DNA of 64,000 nucleotides from [Flavobacterium] thermophilum (lineage in GTDB: Bacteria > Bacillota > Bacilli > Bacillales > Anoxybacillaceae), in assembly GCA_900450595.1 (NCBI GenBank), contig UGGS01000002.1:558001-622000 (forward strand), written 5' to 3'. Below the pieces are notes generated by a model. The model ran no database searches. It was given only the letters and a program-made list of their open reading frames with translations, and was not told the origin of the DNA. Every line of letters begins with the position of its first letter. Positions within the stretch are counted from its first letter, which is position 1. Shown here one piece after another: positions 8,933 to 19,409 of the stretch. A program made the position numbers and the translations under genes.

Positions 8933-10434
8933 CTCTGGACACCCCCTTCCCGAGCGGGATGAAGACGTTGATCATACACCGTTAAATCCGTTTCATAGTC
9001 GATTAGAACGGAAGGGGTGTATGATTCTTCCCACTTGTCCGGGTAATAGGAGTGCTTCGCTTCCATCAACACGCCGATTTCATGAGGAGCCAAGTCCCAT
9101 CGCTGACTCTCCTCGAGCCACTGGGCGATTTCGTAAAGCGTGTGCCGATCCAACAGCGCTCGCAGTCCTTTCAAACGGGCCACCACCTGGGGCGGGGGGC
9201 CAGCCAGATACGTTCGGATCGCCTCCGGCAAGTACGTCCGGTAGCGGGAATGTCCGACAACCCGGGGTTTGGTCTCCCACTCAGCGAAAATCTCTTTCCA
9301 AGGGATTTCGCGTTTCACGTTCGTATACGGCCTGGGCGCTTCAAGATGGACGTCTCCATCGGAAGAGAACACAACGAAACGATTCCATTCTTTCTTCACC
9401 AACACCCGGTTGGGGACGGACAGGCCATGGACGACGAACGCCTTCCCATCCACCATCACTTCTCCGTACTTATTCACGTAAGCGTGATCGAGGGAGAAGA
9501 TCGGAAGATCTTGTTCCGGCAACGCCAACAGCTCCGGTTGCTCTTCCTGCCATAGTTCCTCGATCCACCGCCCCTTTTCATAATGAGGACGGTTTCGGTC
9601 CTCGACCATCTTGCGATGCAGCCACTCCACCAGCTCCGGATCCGACTCCATCAATGGAGCGGGGATGAAACAAAGGTTGCGAGTGTAATAGACTTTTCGC
9701 TCCGCATTTCCTTTCTCATGTCCACTGTATGGATTGCACACTTGTACATCAAACCGATAGTAGAGTTGAAATTTCTCAAAAGCCTCGGTGAATCGGCGTT
9801 CTCCCCCTTTTCGAATCGACACAATGGCCGCGGACAAATTGTCAATGCGCAATGCCTTTGGCACTCCCCCAGCCTGACGAAACAGCTGCGTCAACCCATG
9901 GAGGAAGCATTCACTGTTTTCCGCCGGCAGCGGATAAGCAAACGCAGCGTTGCTATAGGGAAAGCTCATGATCAAAACCGATCGCTCTTCTTCCTTCCCC
10001 TCCTTCGTCACAACCGTCATCTTCCCGAAATCCACCTGCGCCTCGCCTGGCGGGTGCTCCAGTCGTTCATAGCGCTGTTCTTTCTCGAGCTTGAGCTGCG
10101 GTCTTCGTTTTTGCACGTACGCGCAAACGGTGCGATACGAGCCTTGAAATCCATGGTCACGACAAAGCGCTTCAAACATCGTCTTGTTCGTTCGCCGTTG
10201 TTTTCTCGGCAGCTTGGCATCCTCCTCCAACCAGTCATCAATGATTTGCCCGTACCCTTCTTCCTCAATCATCCCCTTTTTGCGTTTGATGGTTGGTTGG
10301 ACAGAAATGTCTCCATCTGCGTATTTCTTGACCGTTCTCCAGTTATATCCCGTTTCACGGGAAATTTCCGCAATCGATAACCCTTTCTTTTCACGCAGTT
10401 TTCTGATACGATTAATTTCGGGCATTGCCAGCAT
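8929..10434 (-). CDS. istA: IS21-family transposase IstA
   Basis: A 501-residue transposase. The N-terminal helix-turn-helix (LSIAEISRETGYNWRTVKKY, about 19-38) binds the multiple terminal repeats. The integrase core starts with the Asp in AQVDFGKMTVV (about 134), followed by LRIDNLSAAIV and the Glu in HEKGNAERKVYY (about 244), the D-D-E set. The frame is complete. It overlaps istB by four bases. Together they form an apparently intact transposition module lying directly beyond the broken end of the RHS gene. Confidence 0.92.
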   Translation of the reverse strand: MLAMPEINRIRKLREKKGLSIAEISRETGYNWRTVKKYADGDISVQPTIKRKKGMIEEEGYGQIIDDWLEEDAKLPRKQRRTNKTMFEALCRDHGFQGSYRTVCAYVQKRRPQLKLEKEQRYERLEHPPGEAQVDFGKMTVVTKEGKEEERSVLIMSFPYSNAAFAYPLPAENSECFLHGLTQLFRQAGGVPKALRIDNLSAAIVSIRKGGERRFTEAFEKFQLYYRFDVQVCNPYSGHEKGNAERKVYYTRNLCFIPAPLMESDPELVEWLHRKMVEDRNRPHYEKGRWIEELWQEEQPELLALPEQDLPIFSLDHAYVNKYGEVMVDGKAFVVHGLSVPNRVLVKKEWNRFVVFSSDGDVHLEAPRPYTNVKREIPWKEIFAEWETKPRVVGHSRYRTYLPEAIRTYLAGPPPQVVARLKGLRALLDRHTLYEIAQWLEESQRWDLAPHEIGVLMEAKHSYYPDKWEESYTPSVLIDYETDLTVYDQRLHPAREGGVQR

Positions 10435-10491
10435 CCTTTCGCTCCTCCACTGTTTGGTTATGTGTTCACAACTTCCACAGTAGAGGAAATG

Positions 10492-13400
10492 TTAGAGGCT
10501 GGCAAGCCTTTTTTCTTTGCCTTCAGCTCTGCACTTTTCGTTGCAGAACTCTGTATTTTTATTTTGCAATAAACACGCAAACCCAGCGTTAACCGCAAAC
10601 CAGAAGAAATGCCCATCCGGATCCACCAACATTACTGGGTTGTTGTTCGCGTGCGTATAGCCGTTCTGTGTCAAGATGTCATCCGCATCGCCTGGGTCGG
10701 GGTCGAGCGACAAGAACACGCCATGCGTTGGATGATAGTACCGGGCGATCAGATAGTACAGACCCGTTTCTTGGTCATATTGGTACCCCGCATATCGGTA
10801 TGGATTTTCGTCCGCCAATGCGCCGGATTGGGAAAGAATGTTCCCCCACGCATCGTATTGATAGCGGGCAACAATGTTTCCTTGTTCATCCGTCAGGGCG
10901 ATCACGTCGCCATGGGCGTTATAGTGGTAAAAATACGTGGCGTTGCCTTTTTTCATGGCAAGGAGTTGCCCATTTTCTCCGTATATATATGATCTTACCA
11001 CATTTCCACTCGCATCGGTTTCGTACAGAACGTTTAGGCTGTCGCCTTGGTAATGATAGTTCGTAACGACGCCATTGACAGTCTTTTGAATGCGCCGGCC
11101 GTCTTCATCGTATTGGTACGTCACAAACGGCGTGCTTTCGCCTTTTCTTGTGATGGAGACGAGCTGATCCGCTTCGTTCCATTCATATTGATACTGACCG
11201 TCTTCCAATCGGTTGCCGTTGGCATCATATGTGATCGATTCGTTTCCAAAACGAATGAGCTGATTGGCAGCGTTATAATCGGCATTGGTCGTCGTCGACT
11301 GCCCATCCTTTGTTTTCACGACTTTCGTCCGGTTGCCAAATCCGTCATACGTATACTCGATCTTCGTTCCGTCTGGCAGCTGTTCTTCCACTAGTTGATC
11401 GAGCGCGTCGTAGTGATAAACGATCGTCTCTCTCGTTGGGTACTCAATTTTTGTCCGGTTGCCGTTTTCATCGTAACGGTACGTTTCCGATACAATTTCT
11501 GTTCCGTCCGCCGTACCGACCGAAAGACTTTCCACGAGGCCGCGGTCATCATACCTAAAGGTCGAGCCGGCTCCATTTTCTGTCGTGAAGGTGCGAACGT
11601 TTCCTCTCTCGTCATAGTCAAAGCGGTACGTATACGTTCCGTCTTGGACGACTGTATTTTGATCCAAGGCATTGTATTGGTATGTGACTGTTTGGCTAAA
11701 CGATCCATGGGAGAACATAAACTGTTGTAATTTATCCGATGTCGTCGGATAGGTCCACTTTTGTAATCCTCCGCGGTCGGATTGTTCAATGACACGATTC
11801 GCGGAATCAAATTTTCTTGTCTTGGTCGTACCGTCTTTTACATATTGTACAGAAAGTTCGTTTCCGTTTTTGTCGTAACTAAATTCGTAATACGGAACGT
11901 TGTTGTAAGAAATCGTTTTGACCCTTTCCGTTCCGTCATACGTCCATTGAATCGTGTTTCCTTTCGGCAAAACCGTTTTGATTTTATTTCCATTGGCATC
12001 ATATTCATTCGTTGTCACATCATGGAGCGGACCAACGGTTTTCACGAGTTTGCCGGCCGCATCATAAGAATAGGCAAATGTTTGAGACTGGCCGTCGCTG
12101 GTTCGAATGACTTTTGAAGTCATATTGCCATTTAAGTCATAATCGTAGTTGACGGAAGTGCCGTTCGCTAACAACAGCTGTTTTAAGCGATCCGATAAAT
12201 CATACGTGTACTCTTTTTTGTTTCCTTTCTTATCGTACTCGCTTAATAGATTCCCAACGGCATCATAATTCTTTTTCGCCACATAGCCTTCTTCATCCAC
12301 TTCTTCCGTGACGTAATTTCCGCTGGCATCGTACTTGTTTTTCGTCACCACGTTTCCTTCCATGAGCCGGATCGCGTCAAACCATACCGTTCCCGTGTAA
12401 TTGCCGCGGAAGACAGCGGATATGTCGATTTTATCAATTGGCTTGGAAGGTTGAATCGAAACGGCGGCACGGTTCCAATCTTGATTGCCAGCAGGGAAAT
12501 CCGCAGTATACGTTTGGGTCGTTCCATCCACAAAGTATACTTTAGCCGTAATGGAATAATCGCTTGGGCTCACTGTGCCACTGGCTTTGACATCCTGCGC
12601 TTTCGATACACCGGTGAGCGTAAGATTAATTGGTGCATCACCAGATGTTTGGCCAACGATGATGGTCTGCTTATACTCACTTGCCGATTGCGTGGTGCTT
12701 GTTCTAGATATTTTTAGTGAGTACCCTCCATCAAATGATTGCGTAGAATCTACGCTTCCTCCTGTTCCACTCCAATTCGTGGTGGTTCCTTCAAAACTAC
12801 TATTTACAACTGGGTTGTAGCTGGAAGAAACCTGCGCTTCTTCCAATTGAACATTATCAAACCAGGCTTCTCCGGAAGCATCTGGAGACTTATGATCGAC
12901 CTCTAAATAGACGCGAATTTTGGCTGCATTCGAAGGAGTAGTAAATGTAACTTGCCGCTCTGTCCAAGGTCTTGTGCCTGTAAGTTGGCTATAACGATGA
13001 TCCGCCCAAGAAATCGTTTGATTTTGACTATTCAGGAATTGAACATTGAAAAAGGCATTGGCTTTGGTTAAATTCGTTTTGATCTTCCCGCTTAACGTAT
13101 AGGTGGTATTCGGTTTCACCGCGATTTCTTGGGTAGCCGCTACATAGCCAAGTTCTGTGTTAGGAGAAGTAGAGTCGGCGACGATTTTTAATGTTTTTCT
13201 CCCTGTCAATCCATTATAGACATTCGTGTCTTCCTGTAATTGCCCAGTATCATAATGACTGAGCAGATTCCAAGCTGTGATTCCTTGTTCAAAGCCGCTA
13301 TTAGAGAGCAAATTCGTGGCACTGCCTAATGTATCGCTTTCTTCAATGATATTCCCATAGGCATCATACTTCGATACAGAAGACGTTTTTCCGGATTGAT

Positions 13401-16400
13401 CCGTTTCGGATACAGGATTTAAGCCATCATAGGCAATCGTGGTTGTATCGCCTTCCGTATCTGTCATGGAGATGACATCATTATTTTTGTTATACTCGTA
13501 TGTTTCCGTACCATAACTATCTTTCGCCGTTAACACATTCCCCTTGGCGTCATACGTATATGATTCAGTAGGATTCGCTGCATTTTGATCATTCGGATCC
13601 CGTGATTCTACTAGATTATTTCCCTCATAAACATAGCTTGTCGTAATGTTTAAACCATCTACGTCTTCGATAATTTGAATTGGGTTCGCTGCTTCATTAA
13701 ATTTATACTGAATTTTACGGCCATTCGGTTGCGTTACGACAAGTTGTCGTTTTGTTTGGTCATAGTTCATCGTATAGATGCGGTTTTCAGGATCAATCGC
13801 TTGGCTTAGCCTGTCGCCATGATAAATGAACTGATTAACGACCGGTTTTGCTTCCGTATGTGTCGGTTCCAATACTTTCTCTAATCGACCAAGTTCATTA
13901 TATTGGTATCTCGTTACTTCCCCGCCCGTCTGGGTTACTTTTGTTAACAAGTCGTTGTTATACTCATACGTGATTGTCCGGTTCATTGGGGCGGTAATTT
14001 TCTGGATTCTTCCGCTTGCGTTATACTCCATACTCAGTTTTCTGCCTGATGCATCGGTAATCGACACTAGCTTTCCGTTAGAATAACTGTAGGTAGTGGC
14101 ATTCCCATGTCCATCTACGATTTTCGTTAACTTGCCGTCACTTTTTTGAAAGTGGATTTTCGTTTGATCTTTTGTCGTCAGGATATATTCATCGGTTGTT
14201 TCGCTTAACTCCAAGTAAACACCTGTCGGGGCTTTATACGTGCCGTCGGATAATTTCGTGAATATATGGAGTGTGCCATCTTCATCCGTAAATCTTGCTT
14301 CATTTCCTTGGGCAACGATGTTCATTTCCGCATCGCTATGCCATCCTTTTCCAAACAATCCAACCGATGTGGATAAACTATTGTAAGTTCTTGTGATTTC
14401 AAGCCCCGGTCCTCTTCCGGAAATCGAAACATCGTCTTCGTCTATAATCAGATTGCCGGTAGCGGCATTCACGCTGCCATACGGAACATCAATGATGGAC
14501 CAGTACTCTTCTTTTCCTAAATACTCATTCGCCTCCGGAATTTTCACCGTCAAGGCATTGCTGGAAAATACCGTTTCTCCATCCGCATTGTATGCACTGA
14601 GTCGGAAGTAGTAATGGGTGCTTGTGGCGTATTTTGTCCCCATTTTCTCATACATGGGGGAAGGATCTTTCGGAAGTTCCAATCCTTTTCCATCATGATG
14701 CAACGTTAAGGTGCTGGAATCCCCCTGTTGGATTTCCTCCGGAGTTGGCCAAATTCCTTTGTTTTGTGTCGTCCAATGGTCCACGTCTCCTACATCAAAT
14801 GCTTCATAGTAAAGTCCATTGAAAATCCACACTTTATACCCTGTCGCTCCAGGAATCTTATCCCAGTTTAACATGACATAGCCAGAGTTGCTCCCCGATT
14901 GATTGCTGTAAGCAAATCCGGAAGGCGCTGATGGCACTGGCAAATCTGGAATACGAGGCATATACGCGTCAGAAAAGACGGTTTCCCCTTGAGAGTTATA
15001 GGCACTGACCCGAATCCAGTAGTTGGCAGCCGTTGCGTATTTGGTTCCTGCATTGGCATAGACCGGAGACGGGTCAACAGCTAATTCTGTGCCAAGACCA
15101 TCGTTTACATGCAACTTATATCTACCTGCATGAATTTCCGTGGATGTTGGCCAATACTTTTTGTTTTTCGTTGTCCAAGAAGTGACGTTCCCGACATCTA
15201 ACGATTCATAGTAGGAACCGTTAAAAATCCAAATTTTATACCCCGTCGCTCCACTCACAGGATTCCATTTGAAATCGATATATCCTGTTCCATTTCCGTT
15301 TGTATAACTTACCCCCGTCGGAGCAGATGGTTTTGCCAAATTCGGAATGGTCGGCATATACGCGCCTGACATGGCGCTTTCGCCTTGAGGAAAAATCGCA
15401 CTGACTCGGAACCAGTAGTTCTTGCTATTCGGATAACTTCCTCCTGAATTTCGATACACCGGGGAAGGATCGACAGCAAGCTCCGTCCCTAACTGATCTT
15501 GGTGCAAGTCGTATCTTCCAGCGCTAATTTCAGAAGGGGTCGGCCAGATTTTTTTCCCCTTTGTACTCCAGGAAGTGACATTGCCTACATCAAACGCTTC
15601 ATATGATTTCCCGTTATAAATCCAAACTTTATAACCCGTAGCACCAGGAACCGGATCCCATGATAAATTGATATATCCTGTGCCATCCCCATTACTGAAG
15701 GCCGTTCCTGTCGGCGTATTGGGAACGGGTATCGTATACGTAACAGACAAATATGGTTTATAACTGCTATTCGTGGTGGAGACAACCTTTTTCCAATACG
15801 TTTGTCCATTACCATTCGTATGAAGTTTAAATCCGTAATTTGGCTTTGTCCCGGATGCCCTTTCTTTTACCGTATTCGTTACATCAAATTGCGCCCATTG
15901 GTCTCTTGCGACATCAACCTTGCCAATGTTGGTGGAGGAAGGTTTATTATTCCACGTTAACGTGCTCGCGGACCATGGACCGTTGACAACATCTAGCCAT
16001 AGACCTGTTGGTGTTGTTGCATAATACGAATGGGTGACATATACATTGAATGTGGCACTCGTCACATTCATATTCTTGATGCTCGATAGATCTTGATTCA
16101 AAAAGCCATAGCAAGTGCCTGTTGTTCCATCATAATACCCCACCTTTAAAACGTATTGTCCCTGCGCCGAATCCCACTTACTTGATGAGGAACTATAGTT
16201 GGTTGTGGGATAGGCGCTCATCACAAATGCATCGGCAGACACCTGAATGGAAGTGCTCGGATCAATATAAACAGGGTATACACGTTTAGGATCCTTCAGC
16301 CACTCCGGGTCGGCTTTGACCGTTAAAATATATCCTTGATCATCCTGTTGTAATTCATACGTTACATTCTCTGAGCGCTGCACCTCGCCAGAGCGTTCAT

Positions 16401-16868
16401 CGACATTCGAATCCACCATAAACGGCTTCGGCAGTTCAAACACCTTTTCATGTTCTTGATTTGTCAATAAAATGGAGCCATCGTCTTGAATGTCTGCTTG
16501 CAAATCCGTTTTCAGGCGGAATTTGAAAATATGATAGCCAGCAAACGAATGAAGAACCAAATCTTCTTTTGTTGACTCGTTAAATGCAATATTTTGCAGG
16601 TCTATGCTCGGAAAAATGTTTTTGTGAAGAATTTTGTTGTCTTTTTTCTTATAGACGGCGGCAACATCCTTCGCTTTTATCGATTGTACGTCATTACCTG
16701 CCGCCTCTAAAATAGAATAGGAAATCGAATATCCACTGTAATGGAAATTGGCGCATTCTCCATCGACCATCTTTTTATAAAAGTTTGTCTCCAAAATGGT
16801 ATTCTCTGTTTCAACGTAATTCGTATTATTGGTGCTATCCGTTAGACTAGAAGATACTTCCTCAAATA
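10492..16868 (-). pseudogene. WapA-like RHS/YD-repeat secreted protein, main body (tip lost, signal peptide out of frame)
   Basis: About 2,100 residues from the first in-frame ATG (16794); the frame is open up to about 16868. Rough order: an N-terminal globular part, a DNRLRE-type region (about 185-360), three fibronectin-III-like repeats each with a G-A-T-G-Y-K-V/I-W core (about 360-800), a DUF6531-like domain, a first RHS block, two carbohydrate-binding-like beta domains (about 1185-1500), many YD repeats, and the RHS core ending near DPDGH at about 2065. RHS proteins usually carry a variable toxin after this point. Here only some 35 residues follow, the last few read from the IS21 end, so the tip is lost. 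The secretion signal is separated by a frameshift at 16869-16874. No immunity gene is recognised. Confidence 0.85.
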
Positions 16869-17156
16869 TTTTTTGTCCTTTTTCTTCACATGAATAGGCT
16901 CAAAGTAAATCTTCTTGGTAAACGTGCCATCGCCGTTGTAGTAAACCTTTGTATTCTCAGTTCTTTCCTCTATGATTTCCCCTGGCTTGAGATCACGTTT
17001 CAGAGCTTCCGGCACCTTTGGCGGCCCCTCTTTTGGCGCCACACGGTCAACCCCTGATCGGATCGTTTCGGCAAGTCCCTTTGTCGGGACGCTTGACATC
17101 ATCAAAGCCCATACGACCATCCAAACCAACCATCGTCGCAAACGAATGTTTCTCAT
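16842..17156 (-). pseudogene. Signal-peptide and N-terminal part of the WapA-like protein, frameshifted from its body
   Basis: Starts at the ATG at 17156 behind a good gggaaggagag ribosome site: basic R-x-R-R start, a hydrophobic core and an A-type cleavage site near G-L-A-E (signal peptide about 1-29). It ends at 16842 after a shift in a run of six T (16869-16874, + strand). Adding one base joins it smoothly: after H-V-K-K-K-D-K-K the other frame reads I-F-E-E-V-S-S-S-L-T-D and leads into the main body. So the gene was one reading frame of over 2,200 codons. A sequencing slip, a real mutation, or a slippage switch are all possible. Confidence 0.85.
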
Positions 17157-17448
17157 ATGCTCTCCTTCCCGATTTCCATTACTTTTACAATCAAATTGTA
17201 TCTTTCCTGCTCCCTGCCATCCATCATTTTCGACAGACAAAGTTCGACATGACTTTGGGATGGAACGTATACAACCCTATAACGAATGGTGAAATGCTGC
17301 CCTTCTTTTCATTTGAGAACGAGCATGGAAGAAGAGGAGGTGAGCCTTTGAAACGATCCTTTGCAAAACCGTTACAAGGAATTCATGCCCATTTCACATC
17401 ATGCTTGTGCAATGAAAAAGCAATCCCGCCTAACCAAACGAAAAACCC

Positions 17449-17483
17449 CAAACGGTCATGGATGCCTCCCGTTTGGGGTTCGC
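17449..17483 (-). terminator. Terminator after ywiC-like gene
   Basis: ccccaaacgg and ccgtttgggg pair in a strong 10-bp stem immediately after the ywiC stop. Reading leftward, the arm is followed by a T-rich stretch (ttttcgtttgg). It closes the Moco-side operon. The wider gap 17157-17483 has otherwise no convincing gene; a TTG-start frame behind a gaggaggtgag sequence at 17350 runs into this stem and was not accepted. Confidence 0.75.
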
Positions 17484-18209
17484 TCAAGAATAGAGCACGA
17501 TCATCGCGATGAAAAAGTACGCCGCGTTGGCGATTTCCAAAATGCCCAGTTTCATGATCGGCAGCGACTTGCCATATAAATAGACGGCGCGGATGACGCT
17601 CGGTGCATAGGCCAAGACGGCGAACGGCTCGCCGATGGCGATGAGGCCGACGATCAACAGGGCGTGGTAGCCCCATGACAGCCATTTGTACCGCTCGTTT
17701 TTCTTTTCGCGAATCATCGTTTTTACGTAAAACGTGCTGCCGATGAAAAAGAGGAAGGAAAACAGGGCGAGTTCAAACGCTTCGATCGTCAACGCCCCGC
17801 GTCCGGCGTAAAAGGCGGCGAGGCCGCCGATGCAAAACGCCGCGATGGCGGCTACATCATTCCAAAAGGCGCGATCGTTCTTTTTCTTGCTGTAGTACGT
17901 GTTCACCAAGAAAAACGGCACCATGGCGAGCCCGAAGTAGAAAAGCGCCGGCTGTTGCCAAAGAGAGACGGCAAGCGCCGCGGCGGCGATGGCGCCATAG
18001 CGGGCGGCGGCGGGCACGTACGGCTCTTTCCGCTTCGTTTTCACCGCCATCAAGAGCGGATACGTCGCCAAATAGAGCGCAAGCCAGGCGACAAAGAGCG
18101 GCGCGTGAATCCACGAAAGCCCACCGGCGTACGCCCCGAGCCAAAACGGGATGATGAGCATCGCCCAGGCGCCGTGTTGTTTTGGCATCACCCATTTGCT
18201 TTTGTTCGC
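17484..18209 (-). CDS. ywiC: YwiC-like membrane protein
   Basis: 241 residues with a conserved P-K-Q-H-G-A-W start (about 9-15) and about seven to eight hydrophobic segments; it matches the YwiC family. In Bacillus subtilis ywiC lies in the narK-fnr-nar region, so linkage to anaerobic nitrate metabolism is conserved while its biochemical role is unknown to me. The ATG at 18209 was chosen because an aagcggagg sequence inside the end of moaD precedes it and the family motif starts there; longer frames upstream run through moaD. It is the last gene of the moeA-mobB-moaE-moaD-ywiC run. Confidence 0.85.
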   Translation of the reverse strand, partial: ANKSKWVMPKQHGAWAMLIIPFWLGAYAGGLSWIHAPLFVAWLALYLATYPLLMAVKTKRKEPYVPAAARYGAIAAAALAVSLWQQPALFYFGLAMVPFFLVNTYYSKKKNDRAFWNDVAAIAAFCIGGLAAFYAGRGALTIEAFELALFSFLFFIGSTFYVKTMIREKKNERYKWLSWGYHALLIVGLIAIGEPFAVLAYAPSVIRAVYLYGKSLPIMKLGILEIANAAYFFIAMIVLYS

Positions 18210-18217
18210 CATCCGTC

Positions 18218-18448
18218 TCATCCTCCGCTTACCGGTGGAATAAAGGCGACCGTGTCGCCGGCATGAAGCGGCGAGTCGTCGCGGACATACTCCTCGTTGA
18301 CCGCTGTCATGACGCGCCCGAGCGAGATGCCGTAGCGCTCTTCCACTTCGTCTTTCAGTTTTTTCACCGTTTCCGGAACATTCGGCCACATCACTTCCCG
18401 CTCGCCGATTTGCTCGCCCAAATGGGCGAAAAACAATAGACGGATCAT
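18218..18448 (-). CDS. moaD: Molybdopterin synthase small subunit MoaD
   Basis: 76 residues with a ubiquitin-like fold pattern and the required C-terminal Gly-Gly (P-P-V-S-G-G), which becomes a thiocarboxylate and donates sulfur to precursor Z. Works with MoaE, encoded directly upstream with a four-base ATGA overlap. In the cytoplasm it is recharged by a MoeB-type enzyme, not seen here. Its stop codon lies just before the ywiC start, so the three are translationally linked. Confidence 0.93.
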   Translation of the reverse strand: MIRLLFFAHLGEQIGEREVMWPNVPETVKKLKDEVEERYGISLGRVMTAVNEEYVRDDSPLHAGDTVAFIPPVSGG

Positions 18449-18912
18449 TCCTCTTTCACCTCCGGTTTTCCGGACGGATACGCCGTTGTTTCAAGCTGGT
18501 CGCCCACCCAGGCGCTTCCGTCCTCCCATTGCTCTTTTTTCCAAATCGGCACGATTTGCTTGATCCGCTCAATGGCATAGCGGTTCGCCTCATACGCTTC
18601 GGCGCGGTGCGGCGAGGAAACCGCGATGACGACGGCGATGTCGCCGATCTTAAGCCGCCCGATCCGGTGGGTGATGGCGGTTTTCGCCCCTGGCCATTTC
18701 TCCGCAATTTCCGCCCCGATTTGCGCGAGCATTTTCTCGGCCATCGACACGTACGCCTCATATTGCAAAAAGAGCGTCCGCTTGCCGTTCGTCCATTCGC
18801 GCACCGTCCCGGCAAAGACAGCAACCGCCCCCGCTTCCGGGCGCATCACTTTTTTCATCACATCCTCGACCGAAATCGGCCTATCGGTAATGACAAACAA
18901 CGGTTCTGTCAT
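18445..18912 (-). CDS. moaE: Molybdopterin synthase large subunit MoaE
   Basis: 155 residues from the ATG at 18912, which overlaps the mobB stop as ATGA and has gaggtgag in front. The family's conserved parts are clear: GAVAVFAGTVREWTNGK (about 26-42), H-R-I-G-R-L-K-I-G-D near 81-90 and P-I-W-K-K-E-Q-W-E-D-G (about 120-130) with the catalytic lysines. It converts cyclic pyranopterin monophosphate into molybdopterin together with MoaD. Operon position between mobB and moaD supports the call. Confidence 0.94.
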   Translation of the reverse strand: MTEPLFVITDRPISVEDVMKKVMRPEAGAVAVFAGTVREWTNGKRTLFLQYEAYVSMAEKMLAQIGAEIAEKWPGAKTAITHRIGRLKIGDIAVVIAVSSPHRAEAYEANRYAIERIKQIVPIWKKEQWEDGSAWVGDQLETTAYPSGKPEVKEE

Positions 18913-19409
18913 GTTCGTGTTCTCACCTCGTTCATGAGCCATGGAATATATTCGTCATCATCGGCCAGCGAAAACACCGGGTGCGCTAGCGGCCCTTCGA
19001 GCGGCACCCAGGCGATGACGGCGCGAATGTCGGCGAGGTGCTGAAGCGACGTCCAATCTTCCTCGGAACGGACAAGCACGACTTTCGGGTGCCGTTCTTG
19101 TTTGTAGCCCTCCACCAACACAAGATCAAGCTGAAGCGGCGCATAAAGCGCCAACACATCATCCAACCGCCACAACGGGCGGCGGAGATGAAGCTGCAAA
19201 AGCCCGTCTCCTTCCACCGCCGTTGCCACCGCCCCAGCCCGCTCGTGGCGGACGGAATCGACGCCTTCCGGCCGTGCCGGCTCGCCGCCATGGCCGTGAT
19301 GCTTCACCGTTCCGACGCGCCATCCTTCCCGGACCGCGGCCGCCACCCATTTTTCCATCAGCGTCGTTTTGCCGCTATGTTTATAGCCGACGACTTGCCA
19401 GACGTTCAT
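18909..19409 (-). CDS. mobB: Molybdopterin-guanine dinucleotide biosynthesis accessory protein MobB
   Basis: 166 residues starting with the P-loop segment VVGYKHSGKTTLMEKWV (about 6-22), the GTP-binding site of MobB. A T-V-K-H-H-G-H-G sequence follows at about 34-41, also typical. MobB assists MobA in attaching GMP to molybdopterin; MobA is encoded elsewhere in this window (33752-34330). It overlaps moeA upstream and moaE downstream by four bases each, so the set is one tightly coupled operon. Confidence 0.93.
   Translation of the reverse strand: MNVWQVVGYKHSGKTTLMEKWVAAAVREGWRVGTVKHHGHGGEPARPEGVDSVRHERAGAVATAVEGDGLLQLHLRRPLWRLDDVLALYAPLQLDLVLVEGYKQERHPKVVLVRSEEDWTSLQHLADIRAVIAWVPLEGPLAHPVFSLADDDEYIPWLMNEVRTRT

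Larger units (their letters stand above)
8162..10508 (-). mobile_element. IS21-family insertion sequence
   Basis: Contains the istA-istB pair and is bounded by the inverted repeat ggcttgccagc (8162-8172) and gctggcaagcc (10498-10508). It may formally start at the inner TG/CA (8166-10504), as IS21 elements often do. No convincing direct repeat flanks it: aataca on one side, ttttttc on the other. Left of it is an IS66 stump, right of it a truncated RHS gene. That arrangement suggests recombination or deletion after insertion rather than one simple insertion. Confidence 0.8.

Noticed and set aside
9583-10380. 265-codon + frame across istA
   Set aside because: istA is well supported on the other strand; this frame has no family features.
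17350-17512. TTG-start frame with gaggaggtgag in front
   Set aside because: Good ribosome-like site, but the frame goes through the ywiC terminator and into the gene's antisense.
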